From: Rhizopus sp. PT2906
Lineage: Eukaryota > Mucoromycota > Mucoromycetes > Mucorales > Rhizopodaceae
Assembly: GCA_025529335.1 (NCBI GenBank)
Contig: JAMYHX010000001.1
Span: forward strand, 310,001-374,000
Length of the DNA stretch: 64,000 nucleotides
Reading direction: 5' to 3'
Shown: in pieces, positions 1-12,300 of the stretch
How positions within the stretch are numbered: position 1 is the first letter of the stretch
Layout of the letters: the number at the start of each line of letters is the position of its first letter
Notes under the pieces: generated by a model
Database searches by the model: none
Told to the model about the DNA's origin: nothing
What the model saw: the letters and a program-made list of their open reading frames with translations, nothing else
Translations under genes and position numbers: made by a program

Positions 1-1129
1 GAAAACTCAGATTTCCCAGTGGAGATTCGAGTCAAGGGCTTTTACTATTCTTTATGACTCTTGCTGTCTCATCTATAATGATCATATGTGGGATAGGTAA
101 TAATCAAGAAAAACCATGGATAATAGCAGAGACGGAACAAAGACGAAATCATGCCTTTGACTTGTAACGAAGGTGCATAAATTTATATTTTGCAGAAACG
201 AGTCAAGTATGTCTCTTGATGCAATTGCTTCAAAGATTTAAAGTATTCGTTCATCAACAAGGCTTAGCTTATCTAAATTTTCTGTCCCTTTTTTTCTACA
301 TCTTTTCATCATTGTCAACCAAGATTTTTACTCAGTAATGGGAATAACTAAAGAGGGCAAGCCGTTGTTGCGAGTAAACACTAATAAACGGAGAGAATGC
401 TTCTTAGCATTTCTGAATATTGATGACCATACTTTGGCTTATTAAAAAATGATCCGATTCTATATTGTAGAAATAAGCTCTAATCATGTGCGACCATCAA
501 GGTTTATCTCGGAAGTGCTTTCCTTTCTTCAACGGAATATCATATAAACATTCGGAGACTCTAGTTTTTTTAGTAAAATACAGGCTCGTTTTCAAATTTA
601 GTAGTTTTATTGTGAAGCACTTTTATCTATTGTTGTTGTTGTTGTTGTTGTTGTTGACTGTCACATGCTTCACAATCTCGGTTACTGCAATATGAGTGTT
701 CTCTATTATTGTTACCATATTCTTTTCTTCTCTACTTTTCCTCTTTTTTTTTTTTTTTTTAAAAAAAAAACTGTTCGGCTGTAAATATTTATCAAACATA
801 TAGTATGAGTAATCTATAAATTTAAAGGAGGCAGGTAGAAGTCATATGTGCATTCTTGAGCCCTACACATAAATGCAAGTGTTTAAGTCATTATATATAT
901 GAGTCAAAGCGGCCAGTGGCATAAGTGCTCAGCAGTGCTTGGCTGAGTTGCACAATTACCATAAAGGGTGGAATTATACCGAACTATCAATCAGGAATGC
1001 AAGGTCCATTCCCCTAAGCTTTTGTTCGGACAGTTTCAAACAAATATAGAAATGCTTATGTTAGCATATATATACGAATACTTTGCTCTCCTTTCTTATA
1101 AGCATCATTCTCTTTCATATAACATAAAC
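1..1129. other. AT-rich intergenic start of window
   Basis: No gene is supported here. The stretch is AT-rich with many stops in all frames. It holds a TTG trinucleotide run at about 630-656 and a poly-T/poly-A junction at about 747-770. It serves as the upstream region of the P450 gene that starts at 1130. Confidence 0.6.
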
Positions 1130-3086
1130 ATGAATTATATTGCATTGGATAAGAAATCTGAACATCTTTACTTGTCTGCTGGTGCTTTAATTACTGCCTT
1201 TGTGTTGCTTAAATCAACATCTCGCCTATTGTCTAATAATGTAAATACCATATGCATCAATTGATAACATAGGCTAATCAATATATATATATATATATAT
1301 AAAAGTCAAAAGAACAAATTCCTGTAGTTCCATACAAGCTGCCATTCATTGGCTCCACGATTGACTATTACAAGGATACGCTTGAATTCACCAAGAAGTG
1401 GTCTAAAAAGTATGGATCTGTTTTCAAGATGCATCTTCATGGTCAATGGATCACTGTTGTCGGCGCAGACGATGCCCCAGAAGCCTTCACACATCCAAGC
1501 CTAAGTTTTCTCGCTGGGCAAGTCGAGGTAAAATTTACTCCCTAAGAAGGGATTAAAAGGAGAAAAACTTAAAGAAAATTCTAGTTTCTGGGTCAAACTA
1601 CAGCCCATGCAAATTCTAAATACGTCTTGTCCCCTGATATAGTAAAACAATCCATTGTGAAGCATCTGACACCTCATCTTGATAAGTACTGTCCGCAAGG
1701 CTTTGAAATGGTAGAGTGTGTTAAAGTGTCAAAGCAGTCTTTTTCTAAACCTTTGCTTTTCTATTAGATCATAAAACATGCTAAGCATGTACTGAATGAA
1801 CCAGAAGGTAAAGGAAATCAAAACTAGAGGGTTGCTTGTCTTTGCTCATTTTGAACATAGTTGTCGTGCCTGATCTACTTCCCTTCTTGAGAAGTTTTGT
1901 AGCTCGCTACAGCGCATCTGCTTTTGTAGGTAAAGAACTGTGTGCAGACGAAAATTTGATGAATGCATTTGAGAATGCAGTATCAGAGATTGGTAAAGAA
2001 ATGACACCTGGGCTATTTCGTGTATTATTCCCATCCTTCAACAAATTATACTTGAAGTAAAATTGAACTCGTTTCCAGCTCAAACATGATTTAACTTTTC
2101 TCTATTTTTAGGTTCCTGTATCCAAAAGCAGCAGCTATAGATAAACACAGAATGCTTATCAAAAATGCATTAACAGCAGATATTGAAAGAAGAAGAGCAT
2201 CACCAGAACAAAGGGTATGCACGCATAAAAATAAATTCAAAAAGGATACTAAAAGATGGAAATCAGGAACCAAGTGGTATCCTTGGTTACATACTTGAAG
2301 CACATCCTCAAGAAGAAATAGATGATGCATATCTCGAGTCTCTGACAACTATCATCCTCATCTTTATCTTTGTTGGCGTTCATACCACTTCAATGGCAGC
2401 AGCAACCGTGATGTACCAACTTGTAGCGCACCCTGAATATATCCCAGAGTTACTTGAAGAGCAAAAGCAGATTTCAGAGACCGGCGATTCACAGGACTTT
2501 GTGCCAAGTGCTTATCGACAGATGCCAAAACTTGACAGCTTCATTCGTGAGTCTATGCGTACTCGTGCTACGGGTATTGCACTGCCTCATAAAAATATCA
2601 CAGATAAGGATGTTGTTCTTCGGTCAGGAGCGATCGTTAGACCAGGTAGGAACAAGTAAAAGAACATGTAAAGCGTTTCCTCTTTTCTAACTCTTTTTTC
2701 AAAGGGGAGGATGTTTATATCAATATGTGGCATGTTCACTTTGATGAAGCTAACCAAGGTCACATGGATGATGCCGACCAGTTCTTGGGGTTCAGATTCG
2801 TTGGCCAGGATAAGCAAACAACAAAGACGGGACATGATTTTATCTCTTTTGGTCTTGGAAAGTAAGTGGTTCAGATAAATGGGTATAAACCAATTCTTAT
2901 TCGTCGTGTTATAGGCGAGCTTGTCCAGGAAGATGGTTTGCAACCCAGCAGATAAAGGGTATTGTTTCTTACTTTCTTAGACATTATGAAATGCGTCCAG
3001 CAGGCGATATTCTGATTGCTGGTGAAAATGGCTATTCTAAACTATCAACAGGTCCAGTTCAGTTTATTAAAAAGGAAACGAAATAA
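1130..3086 (+). CDS. Cytochrome P450 monooxygenase with an apparent one-base frameshift
   Basis: Microsomal haem-thiolate monooxygenase; substrate unknown. Proposed exons: 1130-1240, 1306-1527, 1585-1710, 1768-1807, 1861-2056, 2112-about 2645 (with a problem inside), 2705-2861, 2915-3086. The first exon encodes a hydrophobic anchor (LYLSAGALITAFVLL). The I-helix reads FVGVHTTS, with His in place of the usual acidic residue, as in some fungal families. The ExxR motif is ESMR, and the haem loop is FGLGKRACPG with the Cys ligand. All joins keep phase except around 2215-2255: the frame ending IERRRASPEQR must move by one base to reach the frame containing EPSGILGYILEAHP. No GT/GC-AG intron of normal length repairs this; skipping one base gives 518 aa, a normal P450 length. 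Either a sequence error in the A-rich run, a very short intron, or a young pseudogene. The stop lies 26 bases from the convergent deacetylase stop. Confidence 0.85.
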
Positions 3087-3112
3087 AACTCTAATTTAAT
3101 TTTAATAAATCA

Positions 3113-4360
3113 CTAAGTAGCACGAGGCAGAGCAGAGGAGAGAACGATTGTTGTTTCCGTAGCAGAACTAGAGCTGTTTGAGTCACCAACAGGCAATGTC
3201 CGAAGAGGATAAACGTATTGTTGTTCCCAATAAGGCTGGGTGACATTGTTACAGGCGAGGGCAGGCACGACATTAAACACCTTTTGAATTTTGGGCAACC
3301 AGAACATGGTCATGTTGACCGTGGCATTATTAAGTTCATGCTCGAGGACAATGTGACCATGTGTTTGGTTGCCTGATTGCTCGTCTTCGATCCAACCTTT
3401 AAAGTAACCATCGACCTTAGAAGGAGCCAAGTTACCACCACCAGGTGCAGGCATGTCCCAATCGTTCGTATCCCAATCCCAAAGGACGGTGTGCATACCC
3501 ATCTGCCAAGCAATGGAACGAATACGGTCATCAACATCACCTTGAGGAGGTCTCCAGCACTTTGGTGTGACACCCGTAGTCTCTTTAATGGCCTTGAGAG
3601 TCCAGTAGAATTCGGCCACAGCTTCTTCGTTCGTCATGGTGGTCATGGCAGGATGAGACCATGTATGGACGCAAATGTAATGGCCATCATTGAATGCGCG
3701 CTTAGCAGCCTCAGGATAAGTAGCGACATTGGAGCCAATATACTAGTAAAATGAGATTAATTGAATACTCAAAAAATAACCCGTATCACTTACAAACAGG
3801 GTAGCCTTTTGATTATTATGCTCAACTAGATAATTGTAAAGAGCAGGTTCAGCGTACTTGTTCTGAGTGGCAGCTTCTTTGCCAGTGTACAAGTTAAAAG
3901 GTCCATCATCGTAGGATAGACCCCAATCACCCTTGTTAGGACAAATGTAATAATCTTTGGGCAGACTAATCTTGGGCTTGACACAGTTTGTATCGGACCA
4001 CCAGCAATAAGGATCATCATCACCATCCGTATCAGGCTTGAAATCACCATTCTCATCTTGCTTTCGAACAGGAGCGTCAGGTACAAGACTCCAATCGATT
4101 TGCTTAATGGCTGCCTGGACTTCATCGCTCATGGTATCAGGTACTTTCCAGGGCGAAGGATAGCCAGACAAGGTTGTGGTAGGCAAGGCATCAGAGGTAT
4201 TGTAAGGACCATAGTTGTAAGCTGTGACAATGCCTGTAGGAGAAGGCACGTTTGAAAAGGAAGGCGACTTTTGAGGAATATAAGTTCCTGTCGTCTTGGT
4301 AGGGGAAGGTGCAGCGGTAACTGCAGTAAGTAAGGCGGCACTAAGAATGGCGAGCTTCAT
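3113..4360 (-). CDS. Secreted chitin deacetylase (polysaccharide deacetylase, CE4/NodB family)
   Basis: Converts N-acetylglucosamine units of chitin to glucosamine, giving chitosan, at the cell surface. Exons 4360-3794 and 3742-3113, phase 0; 398 aa. The start is the Met that begins the signal peptide (MKLAILSAALLTAVTAA). NodB motifs in order: SYDDGP (catalytic base and metal Asp, about residues 149-154), HTWSH (metal His pair, 215-219), RPPQG (253-257), LWDWDTNDW (276-284) and the LEHEL motif (322-326). The C-terminal tail is rich in Ser/Thr, as in wall-bound deacetylases, but it has no clear hydrophobic GPI tail. The 3' end almost meets the P450 gene. A class IV chitin synthase and an Skt5-like activator lie within 24 kb, so a role in chitosan formation fits. 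Sure of family; true substrate is inferred. Confidence 0.93.
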
Positions 4361-4719
4361 GTTTTGAATGAAAAGAAAGAAGGAATTAAGAAAATGGAGG
4401 GTGTTTATATAATGTAAATACAATGGATATCTTTTTTCCATGTTTCTATAAATACATTTATCTGAGTAAAGGATTTAGTGTATCTTTTATACACTCATGA
4501 TCATTTCACATTCTATTCACGCATTTCAGATGCTTACAATGGCACGCCCATACAACAAAAGCATCATCAGATATAGCACTTTATTCAAAGATCTTTGTCT
4601 ACCTTAAAATAAGAGGCTCAATGGACAATTGCAAGTAGAATGGATAACACAGTATTTTCTATATTCTGTATGCCAAGCCTTTTTTTATTATTATTCTATC
4701 TCGTAAGAGGATAAATTAT

Positions 4720-5520
4720 CTATTTTTGGTATTTTCCCGTCGTGTCAAATTTAACCACGGCATCGACCAGGTGTTTTGCGTCGGGCTTTTCGGCCACGGC
4801 ATGAACGGTCAGGCCAAGGGCATGGATGTAATCCGCTGTGGTAGGGCCTATGGCAGCAATCTTCATTTGACCTGGTTGGAGAAGTTTGGAGGTAGATAAA
4901 GCGGATTGAATAAACTTTAACCCCGAGGGACTAAAGAACACCGCCCATTCTGCTTCAGCTTGTTCCAATTGCTGCAGTCTGGCAGGCAGATCAGGATGAG
5001 GACAGGTTGCATAGGTCTGTACTTCACGAAAGGGTATATTGGCTTCTGCCAATGCTTGGGGTATCACATCACGTCGTTTGTCACCCGCTAAGAACAGTAG
5101 TTGGCCCTTTTTATTATAATGATCTATGATTGGCTTGATTAGCTCAAGAGCTCGGGGTGCTTCTATCCAGTGATTCGTGTGACAGTGGCTGTATAAAGGG
5201 GATTGGGCCAATAATTGTTCTGTTTGTGGTCCTACGATAAACACAGGTAATTCATGCCACTGCTGACGTATTTCTTCCTTCAGAGGTGTATAAGCTTTTG
5301 TAAGAGTATGAACTGATTTTTGTGAAGTCACGATGAGACCAGAAAGGTTGAGAGCATGTGGACCAGTGATTAAGATGGACTTGAGCATGTCGACATTTTG
5401 ACATGTGTAATCAAGTAGGGGTATAAACTCAGGTGAATAATTATTTTTAATCAATAGCGTGTCATATTCATCATTGTTGTCTTTTTTATCTTTGAATATC
5501 CAAACACGTTTTTCTGGCAT
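4720..5520 (-). CDS. HEM4: Uroporphyrinogen-III synthase
   Basis: Cyclises hydroxymethylbilane to uroporphyrinogen III in haem (and siroheme) synthesis in the cytosol. Single exon, 266 aa, close to the usual 250-290. The Met of MPEKRVWIF was chosen because the upstream in-frame extension is AT-rich and unlike the family. Family features seen: an early LIVTSQKSV strand, VGPQTEQLL, LFLAGDKRRDVIPQAL, then WAVFFSPSGLKF and KIAAIGPTTADYI with the closing AEKPDAKHLVDAV helix. Sequence between domains is poorly conserved in this family, so the call rests on these phosphate and porphyrin contacting segments. The upstream neighbour, an HMG-box gene, is divergent at about 880 bases. Confidence 0.93.
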   Translation of the reverse strand: MPEKRVWIFKDKKDNNDEYDTLLIKNNYSPEFIPLLDYTCQNVDMLKSILITGPHALNLSGLIVTSQKSVHTLTKAYTPLKEEIRQQWHELPVFIVGPQTEQLLAQSPLYSHCHTNHWIEAPRALELIKPIIDHYNKKGQLLFLAGDKRRDVIPQALAEANIPFREVQTYATCPHPDLPARLQQLEQAEAEWAVFFSPSGLKFIQSALSTSKLLQPGQMKIAAIGPTTADYIHALGLTVHAVAEKPDAKHLVDAVVKFDTTGKYQK

Positions 5521-5995
5521 AAGTTTAACAAAAAAAAAAGGGAGGCCAGTCGGAGAGATGCCGAAGTGATAATAATAATAATTATGTAAAAATAGCAATT
5601 TTATTGGCCCCGAAAAATGACGTCTTTTGATGGTCGTTACTCTTCTTTTTGCTTTTACCCTCGGAAATGAAAAAGAATAAGCTTTTTATTTTTATATGTC
5701 AAGGAGATCGTATCAAGGGGAAGAGGGGAAAGCAAAAACTATCTTTGTTCTTTTCTTTTTTTTTTTGTAAGGGTTCGGAAATCTAATTTTAAACCATGTT
5801 TTGAATACACACACAATCATAAATGGTAGCACGAGTAAAAAAGAATAGAGATTTCTTTTGATCCTTTTTTATATTAAATGATTGACATCCTGAAACAATA
5901 AGAAAGAAGGAAAGAGTGAAGCAAAAAGTAACTAAAGAATTGAAATTTCATTATTACGTAATGTTGTTTTCTTCTTTGTTCAAATCGTTTTTTTT

Positions 5996-6024
5996 TTACC
6001 ATAGTAACGTATTACTATGGCAAC
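5996..6024. promoter_or_regulatory. Double X-box-like palindrome (RFX-type site)
   Basis: Two adjoining copies of the pattern NTNRCC-N2-RGYAAC or close to it lie between the divergent HEM4 and HMG-box genes. The first is TTACCATAGTAAC, the second ATTACTATGGCAAC. The core CCATAGTAA-CGTA-TTACTATGG is also a perfect 9-base inverted repeat. The match to RFX-family binding sites is by eye; function is inferred. Confidence 0.35.
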
Positions 6025-6401
6025 TCATGTTTTACTTTTGTGTTGACACAGTTTGTTCATTGTACAAGAAAAAAAGTGTTCTATTTTTTTAAAAGTCAGT
6101 TGAGCCCAGTCCAAAAAATGATTGATGAGCCTTTATGAATAAAGTATATAAACTCTGTTTGTTCTCTTTCTTTCCCCCCTTTTATTTCTTTTTCTTTATT
6201 CTCTTTTTATTTTCTTCTTTATACATATTCTTTATATATATATTCTATATATATATTCTATCCATACCCCATTTCAACAACAAAAAACTCTCATATAAAT
6301 ATATATTTGCATTATAATATATATCTTCATATATATATATTTATACCATATTCCCCCTTTTTTACGACCACCAATTTTTTTATTTAGATATCCCCTTCCT
6401 C

Positions 6402-7567
6402 ATGCCACATTCATTTCCTATTACTGTCGTTGCCAATCCAACCAAATTATCCATTAAACCTCCGCCAATGATGTGTGATTTGGAAACATCAAAAAATGAA
6501 AATCTTACAAGGTTTCCTGTCCCTACTCCTCCACTTTCTTCAACTTCCCCCATGGTTGAATTAGCTCCAATTATAGATTTGTGTGGTAAGGACAGCTAAA
6601 ATTGCCTAAAATAAAAATATTAAACTTCTTCTAGACAACAGACCACCATCTCCCGAGTCACCGAAGATAAAGAGATTCATTGTGGAAGAACAAGAACGAC
6701 CTGTGCCTCTTGAGCCTGCTGTTCCTTCTGTCCAGCATAATACCCAAATATTTCCTGTTCGTCTTTTTGAACCTTTGCAACGTCCATACTCATTTCTTAT
6801 ACCCAGTAACATTCAGATACCCATACCACAACGACGATCTTCTCCTCCACGCTATGATCCCTTCTTCAAAGCTATCCAGTCCTCACCCATGTCACCTACG
6901 ATGGCTGCCGCCTCTGCTTCAGCGGCAGCAGCAGCAGCCCAACGACACCCTGGATCTCAAGTGGCTGCTAGTTTATTAAAAGCCATTCAGCCTGATTCAA
7001 AGCAAGATACGAAACATATAGAAGAACTAGAAACAGATATTGCTTTAGCCTTCACAGATTGCTATTCAAACGGTGATCATGTCATGTATAAATCTGCTCG
7101 GAACAATGTCGATCAAAGCATGTTTCTAACAAAAAATGCCCATATCAAAAGACCGCGTAACGCTTGGATTCATGTAAGAACTTTAAAGTTGTAAAGGTTT
7201 ATTTATTCATCTGTTTATGTAGTTCCGATGTCATTATGGACAAGCACTCAAGATTCAGGACCCTACTTTACGTGCTGAGGAAATATCCAAGTAAATATTT
7301 AAAAAGGAAGATTCGCATTTTTTTTTTTCTAACCTTAACTAAAATAGACGTGCGTCACGTCGATGGAGCAAGTTATCCGAGAATGAAAAAAAGCCGTGGC
7401 ATGGGCTCGCAGAACAGGAAAAATTAGCTCATCGTGAAGCATTTCCAGAGTACCGCTATTGTCCTCGTCGTGCAACCGCTCCTTCTTCTCCTACAAAAAG
7501 ACCCATAAAAGATACGCCACTTAACATGCATGACGAGCAAAGAAAAGTGAAGCGTAAATCTAAATAA
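6402..7567 (+). CDS. HMG-box transcription factor of the MATA type
   Basis: Sequence-specific DNA-binding protein, nuclear. Exons 6402-6585, 6635-7173, 7223-7290 and 7348-7567; 336 aa. The N-terminal 230 residues are Pro/Ser-rich with an Ala run (about residues 165-180). The HMG box sits at the C-terminus: IKRPRNAWIHFRCHYG, then EISKRASRRWSKLSENEKKPWHGLAEQEKLAH and FPEYRYCPRR. The opening RPRNAWI and the closing P-YRY-PRR are typical of MATA_HMG boxes, the class found in fungal mating-type and Ste11-like regulators. The usual Mucorales sex-locus neighbours (triose-phosphate transporter, RNA helicase) are not in the window, so this is more likely an autosomal paralogue than sexM/sexP. A basic tail (KRPIKD...RKVKRKSK) may be a nuclear signal. 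Confidence 0.9.
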
Positions 7568-9370
7568 TTGAACCAAGAAGTAGTACATAGCAACATATAC
7601 ATACAACAACAACAACAGCATCTTTTGTTTTTCTTTTATTTTTCAATACCCTTTTTTCGTTTTTTTTTTTTTGTTATCATTTCAATCAAAGGAAAAAGAT
7701 TTTCCTTTTTTTTTTTTGTCAAAGGGGAAGGAAAGGGATTTGTTTTGTTTTTAGCTTCCCTTCTGAACATGTTTGACTATACCACACACGCCTAATAAAA
7801 AAAGAGTTTATTTATTTATATTTACTATTTTGAATACAGGGGGGCTTGACTAAGGACAGGGTAACTCAACATTTTATTATTGTTATTCTTTTTTCCCTTT
7901 GCATAATGTCACACTACATAAAATGTGTCTAGGCTTAAAACAATGACAGGTGTTACAATTCATATCTATTCCCTCTCTTTCTTCCTTTCTGGATGCACGG
8001 CCATTGACAGAAATGCTTCTCTTTTTATTTTTTAGCTTATTTTTTTTTTTAACTTTTATTGAAGCACTTGATGCTTCACTGTTTCAAAAAAAAAGGAGAG
8101 GGAAGCAAAAAAATAAAACTTTGAGTAACCATGGATATTAAATCATAATTATTTTGCCCGCTCGCAATAAAAATAAATTTACTTTACGTTAATTCCAAAA
8201 AGTAAAGTCGTAGTTTTAAGTTTGTTCAAAGATAATGTCACTTGATCCTAAAAGAAGCCGTGTCACTTTTCCTTTGAACGAATCTGTTACTGCGAAGCAT
8301 CCGAGATATATTGTGTGTTTAGGATCGAAATCACTGTTCTTTGATAGTTGAATGTTAATCTGCCATACGACAATCAAATGTTATCAATTTTAAAATGCTT
8401 CTGAACATCTAAATATAGATCATGTGTAGAATCGTTTCATTTTATTCTGAATAAAATCATACACACACAGTTTCATTGTATTCTGTCCACTCCATTTACA
8501 ATCTAATAAAGTGTAGCATTTTGAAAAGGGTTCTCTTTAATGTATGCTGCAGCCATTAGTAAAGACAAAAGCTTTTGAACAGAATATTTGCTCCTTTAAA
8601 ACCATTCAGTGATCCTACTTTTGCATACAAAAGGATCGAAATAAAGGATACTATATCATGTATATGGTGATATACTGAAGCATTTAATGAAGGGATTTGA
8701 AGGATTGAATAAAAGGGATACCACGAGGTAACCAGCGCCCATGGATGCATGTTTGTGCACTTGCCAATTCAATTCGTTTATCCTAACAAGCAAATATCAA
8801 CAATATCAGCGCTTTCTTTAGGTAAACCCTTCATGTGAATTAATACAACAAGTGAATATAAGATATGAGGGCTTAAAGAAAGTTATGGTTGATTGTTTAT
8901 CATTTGGCTAATGCATTATTCCATTGTGATAAAAACTGAACAGCCCGATGGCGTTGAATGACTTCAATTGCACAAAATAACGCATATTGTCTGCTCTTTT
9001 GTAATCACAGGGTTCATAACTATAAAAATGAAACCAGAGAAAGGTTTTTGAACGACATCTGTTTTAAAACTGCGAAAAGCTCATGTTTCCGCGTTTTCGC
9101 TTTGTTATACAAAAGCTAGATCCATGACTCGATTTGATCAAAGCTCCATGTAAAAAAATGATTTTGTTTCGTTGAATTGATTATCATTCGATTCGAAGTT
9201 TCACAAGGAGTGACTCGGGAAACGGAGAGTGAATTGTGCTTCTCTATTGTTGCGTGTCACCTGGGGTTATTAAAGATTCTTCCAGATAGATTGGGGTCAT
9301 CAAACAAATAACCATAGTTACACGACGTCCTAAACAACACCAGACCTTTTGTTCAATAAAAAAAGCTTTA
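7568..9370. other. Intergenic, 1.8 kb
   Basis: No gene supported. AT-rich with poly-T and poly-A runs. Short open frames lack splice logic, codon bias or family motifs. It is the shared downstream region of two genes that converge here (HMG-box gene on the plus strand, Arf GEF on the minus strand). Confidence 0.5.
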
Positions 9371-12300
9371 TTATATATTAAAGTGTAATTCTTGATTGAT
9401 TTCTTTCACCAAATCAACCTGTGGCGTTTGATACATGAGCTGATTTTCTCCAAGCTGTTCTATGCTTTTTTCTAGCGCATCACAATAGTTTTGATATTTA
9501 ATAATTTCATGCAATAGATATTTGGCCCTTGCTTCCCAGTTGGACATCACTTTACTGTAATTACTGCATTTGCTAGGAAACTAAAGAAGAAAATGTGAAC
9601 CTGCATTACGCATTGTGTTGAGTTGCATTTTACCTTGATCAATATTTTGGCTTTTCTATCTCGGTGTTCATTTATTTCATTATCCAATTCAGCCAAGTGT
9701 TTTTGTAGCACCTTGTATTGTTCTTTTTCATCCAACTGACTTGACACCATAGTTGCCGTGGGCGGAATCCAATCATGGATCGTAACCGAGTCTGGATCAT
9801 GGATATAAAAGTTATTGGCTTGTCTATCGCTGTGATAAGCATCCAAATCCATGACAACGTCATCAAGACAGTGGCCCCATCCATATTCCATGTTGCTGAT
9901 GCCTCCTGGCAACGGTTCCTTACTTGTCCTCGCCGCCCAATAGTTACATGTTGACACCCATTCTTGCGTTTGTTCAGCCGAGGCCGCTTGAAATAAATAA
10001 ACACCTCCATCGGCTTGTTGTATTGCAAACACATGAGGTCGCTGTCGATTGTATCCCGGAGGCGGTAGTGCGTTTGCTAGTGTGTGGTTTAGCTTTATTT
10101 TACCAAGTAACTGGGAATGTGTCTAAATAAAATATATTCAATATGAATTTTTCTTTTCCTATTTTTTTTCCATTATATAACTTACTGCCCATCTGGTATT
10201 GTTTCCTCCTGCGCAAAAGGATGCGGGGTTTTGTGGTACAGTAGGCTTCAGGGTATCAGACAAACTAAAGTGTGCTGCGCTTGAATGTCTAAAGAAACTC
10301 TTATCAAACGATTCCTGCGTTTGTTGTTGTTGCAATTGATACATGCACAGTTCACCATGCTTATCTACTTCCAGATAACATTCTTTCCACTCTCGATGTT
10401 TAGCCTTTTGTGTCGCATTCTCCAGCAAATGCTTCCGCATGACAACACCTTCCTTGTAGTAAGGGGGTCGGCTTGAGAAAAGGGCAGATGCATGTGTATC
10501 CATATACTGGATCATGGGCTGATAACTGTTAGAACTCATGTTATTGATGGGTGATCCGCATCGTGAGGAGAAGGATGTGGTGCTCGAATTAATGGATGAA
10601 AATGATTCTCGACGAGAAGACTGAGCGTGACCCGAGCTCATACTTGTCCTTGGCTGTTGTTGTTGCTTTATCAAGGGATGGTAAGTATGGAACACAAAAA
10701 GATCACGATGAATCTTACCACAGGCGAGGTTGGTTGAAAATCGTCTGGTAACATCATACTATCGGTAATACCCGATTTACGAATGATCGAGTTCACACTT
10801 CGTTTAAGTCCTACGACCCGACGACCCCCTAGAATACTGCCTCGTTTCACTAGACTTGTCTTTCTTGTCAACGGCTGAAGTATTTGATATTGCTTGACGG
10901 ATGAATACATTTCCTGTTATGGACACAAGGGGGTTTACATTTGCCTTTTTTTGATAAGCTTAATTTGTTCAATCTTACCCTCAAATAGTTTTCAATCTCC
11001 ATTTCCCATGTCTTGCCATCCATTGATGTCCATCTGTTGCCCAAACTCTCTTCATGTTCCTTTTGATCCAAAATAGTGGACATTGTGTTTCGAATAAACT
11101 CTGCTCTTGTCATTCTCACATGTTTCCCCTGAGCCACATGCAGATCGGTATTCAACAATAATAGAGAATATACGACGGCATAAACAACATCTATAAAAGG
11201 ATAATAAGAACAAAACCCCCTTTTGCTTTTTTTTTCTTTTACCTGCACTCCCAAATAAACATCCTGTATTACATTCCCAATAGCGATTTGCAAATACTTC
11301 TAGAATCCTATCAATCTGCTGTGCCTCTGCTTTGAAATAAAGTTTACTGCAAAGTTTTCTGAATGCAGCATCTAATCTCATGTCTGCAAAGTTAAAGTAA
11401 TCCATGTAATGCCGAAGAACGGTCGAATGAAATGGTTTGTTCTGACCTAGCCATTCTGCCATCTTTTCTTTCGTAACCACTGACTCATCTTCATTCCAGA
11501 GCATCTGTGCCGTCTCCCTGGCCTTTTCCTCATCCTGGCCCTCTTCTTTTTTCTTGTTTTTTTCTCGAGGGTCGTCCAATAGGGAGATACTGCTTGTACT
11601 TGTCCAAACGTCGCTCGTGAACAGGGTCTCTTGCTTGGATTGACCGTTGAGTGTCTTTTCGGCTTCCTCACGCAGGGCGAGTTTATCGGGCATCGATAGC
11701 TCCTCTTCTTGTCTTTCGGAGGTCGCTCGCAGATCAATCATGGTTACTGTGCTCGCATGTTTGTCGTTGGCTGTCTGAGGTAATCCTTCTTCTGTATGTT
11801 GAGTTCGTAAAATATGGCTCCATCGTTTACTGCTGTCGCTATGCCGTTTCCAGTTGAGCATGCTCTTGGCTAACTCGTCGTCATTCTCAATCTGCTTGGA
11901 CTGAATGCTGACAACCAGTCCACCTGCACTACCATAGTGGCCACCACTCAGTCGTTTGGCCAGATGTGTGTCCTGTAATTTCTTTTCGAGTATGGCCAGG
12001 TCTTCCTCTGAGAATCCATGGGCGTCCACAAACGTATCTTCTTCTTCCGTATCTTCCTGATGGTCCTGTACGGTGTTGTAGGAATCAAGGCTTTCTGAAC
12101 TGACATGATCCACCGAATCAAACGAGTCTCGGCCAAAGGTAGAATAGATAGAGAAGGAGCCGGATGATTTTCTAATGACTTCATGAGACTGGCTTTGTGA
12201 GATTGATGGTCGTTTAGTGATGTATTGTTCTGGTAGGTCAGATAGGAACTGTTGTGAGATCGGCTGAGATAACGTACGATGACGCATGGTAGGTGGAGGA

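Noticed and set aside
968..1264. 98-residue open frame upstream of the P450
   Set aside because: Only its last part (from 1130) is coding, as the membrane-anchor exon of the P450. The upstream part is AT-rich leader.
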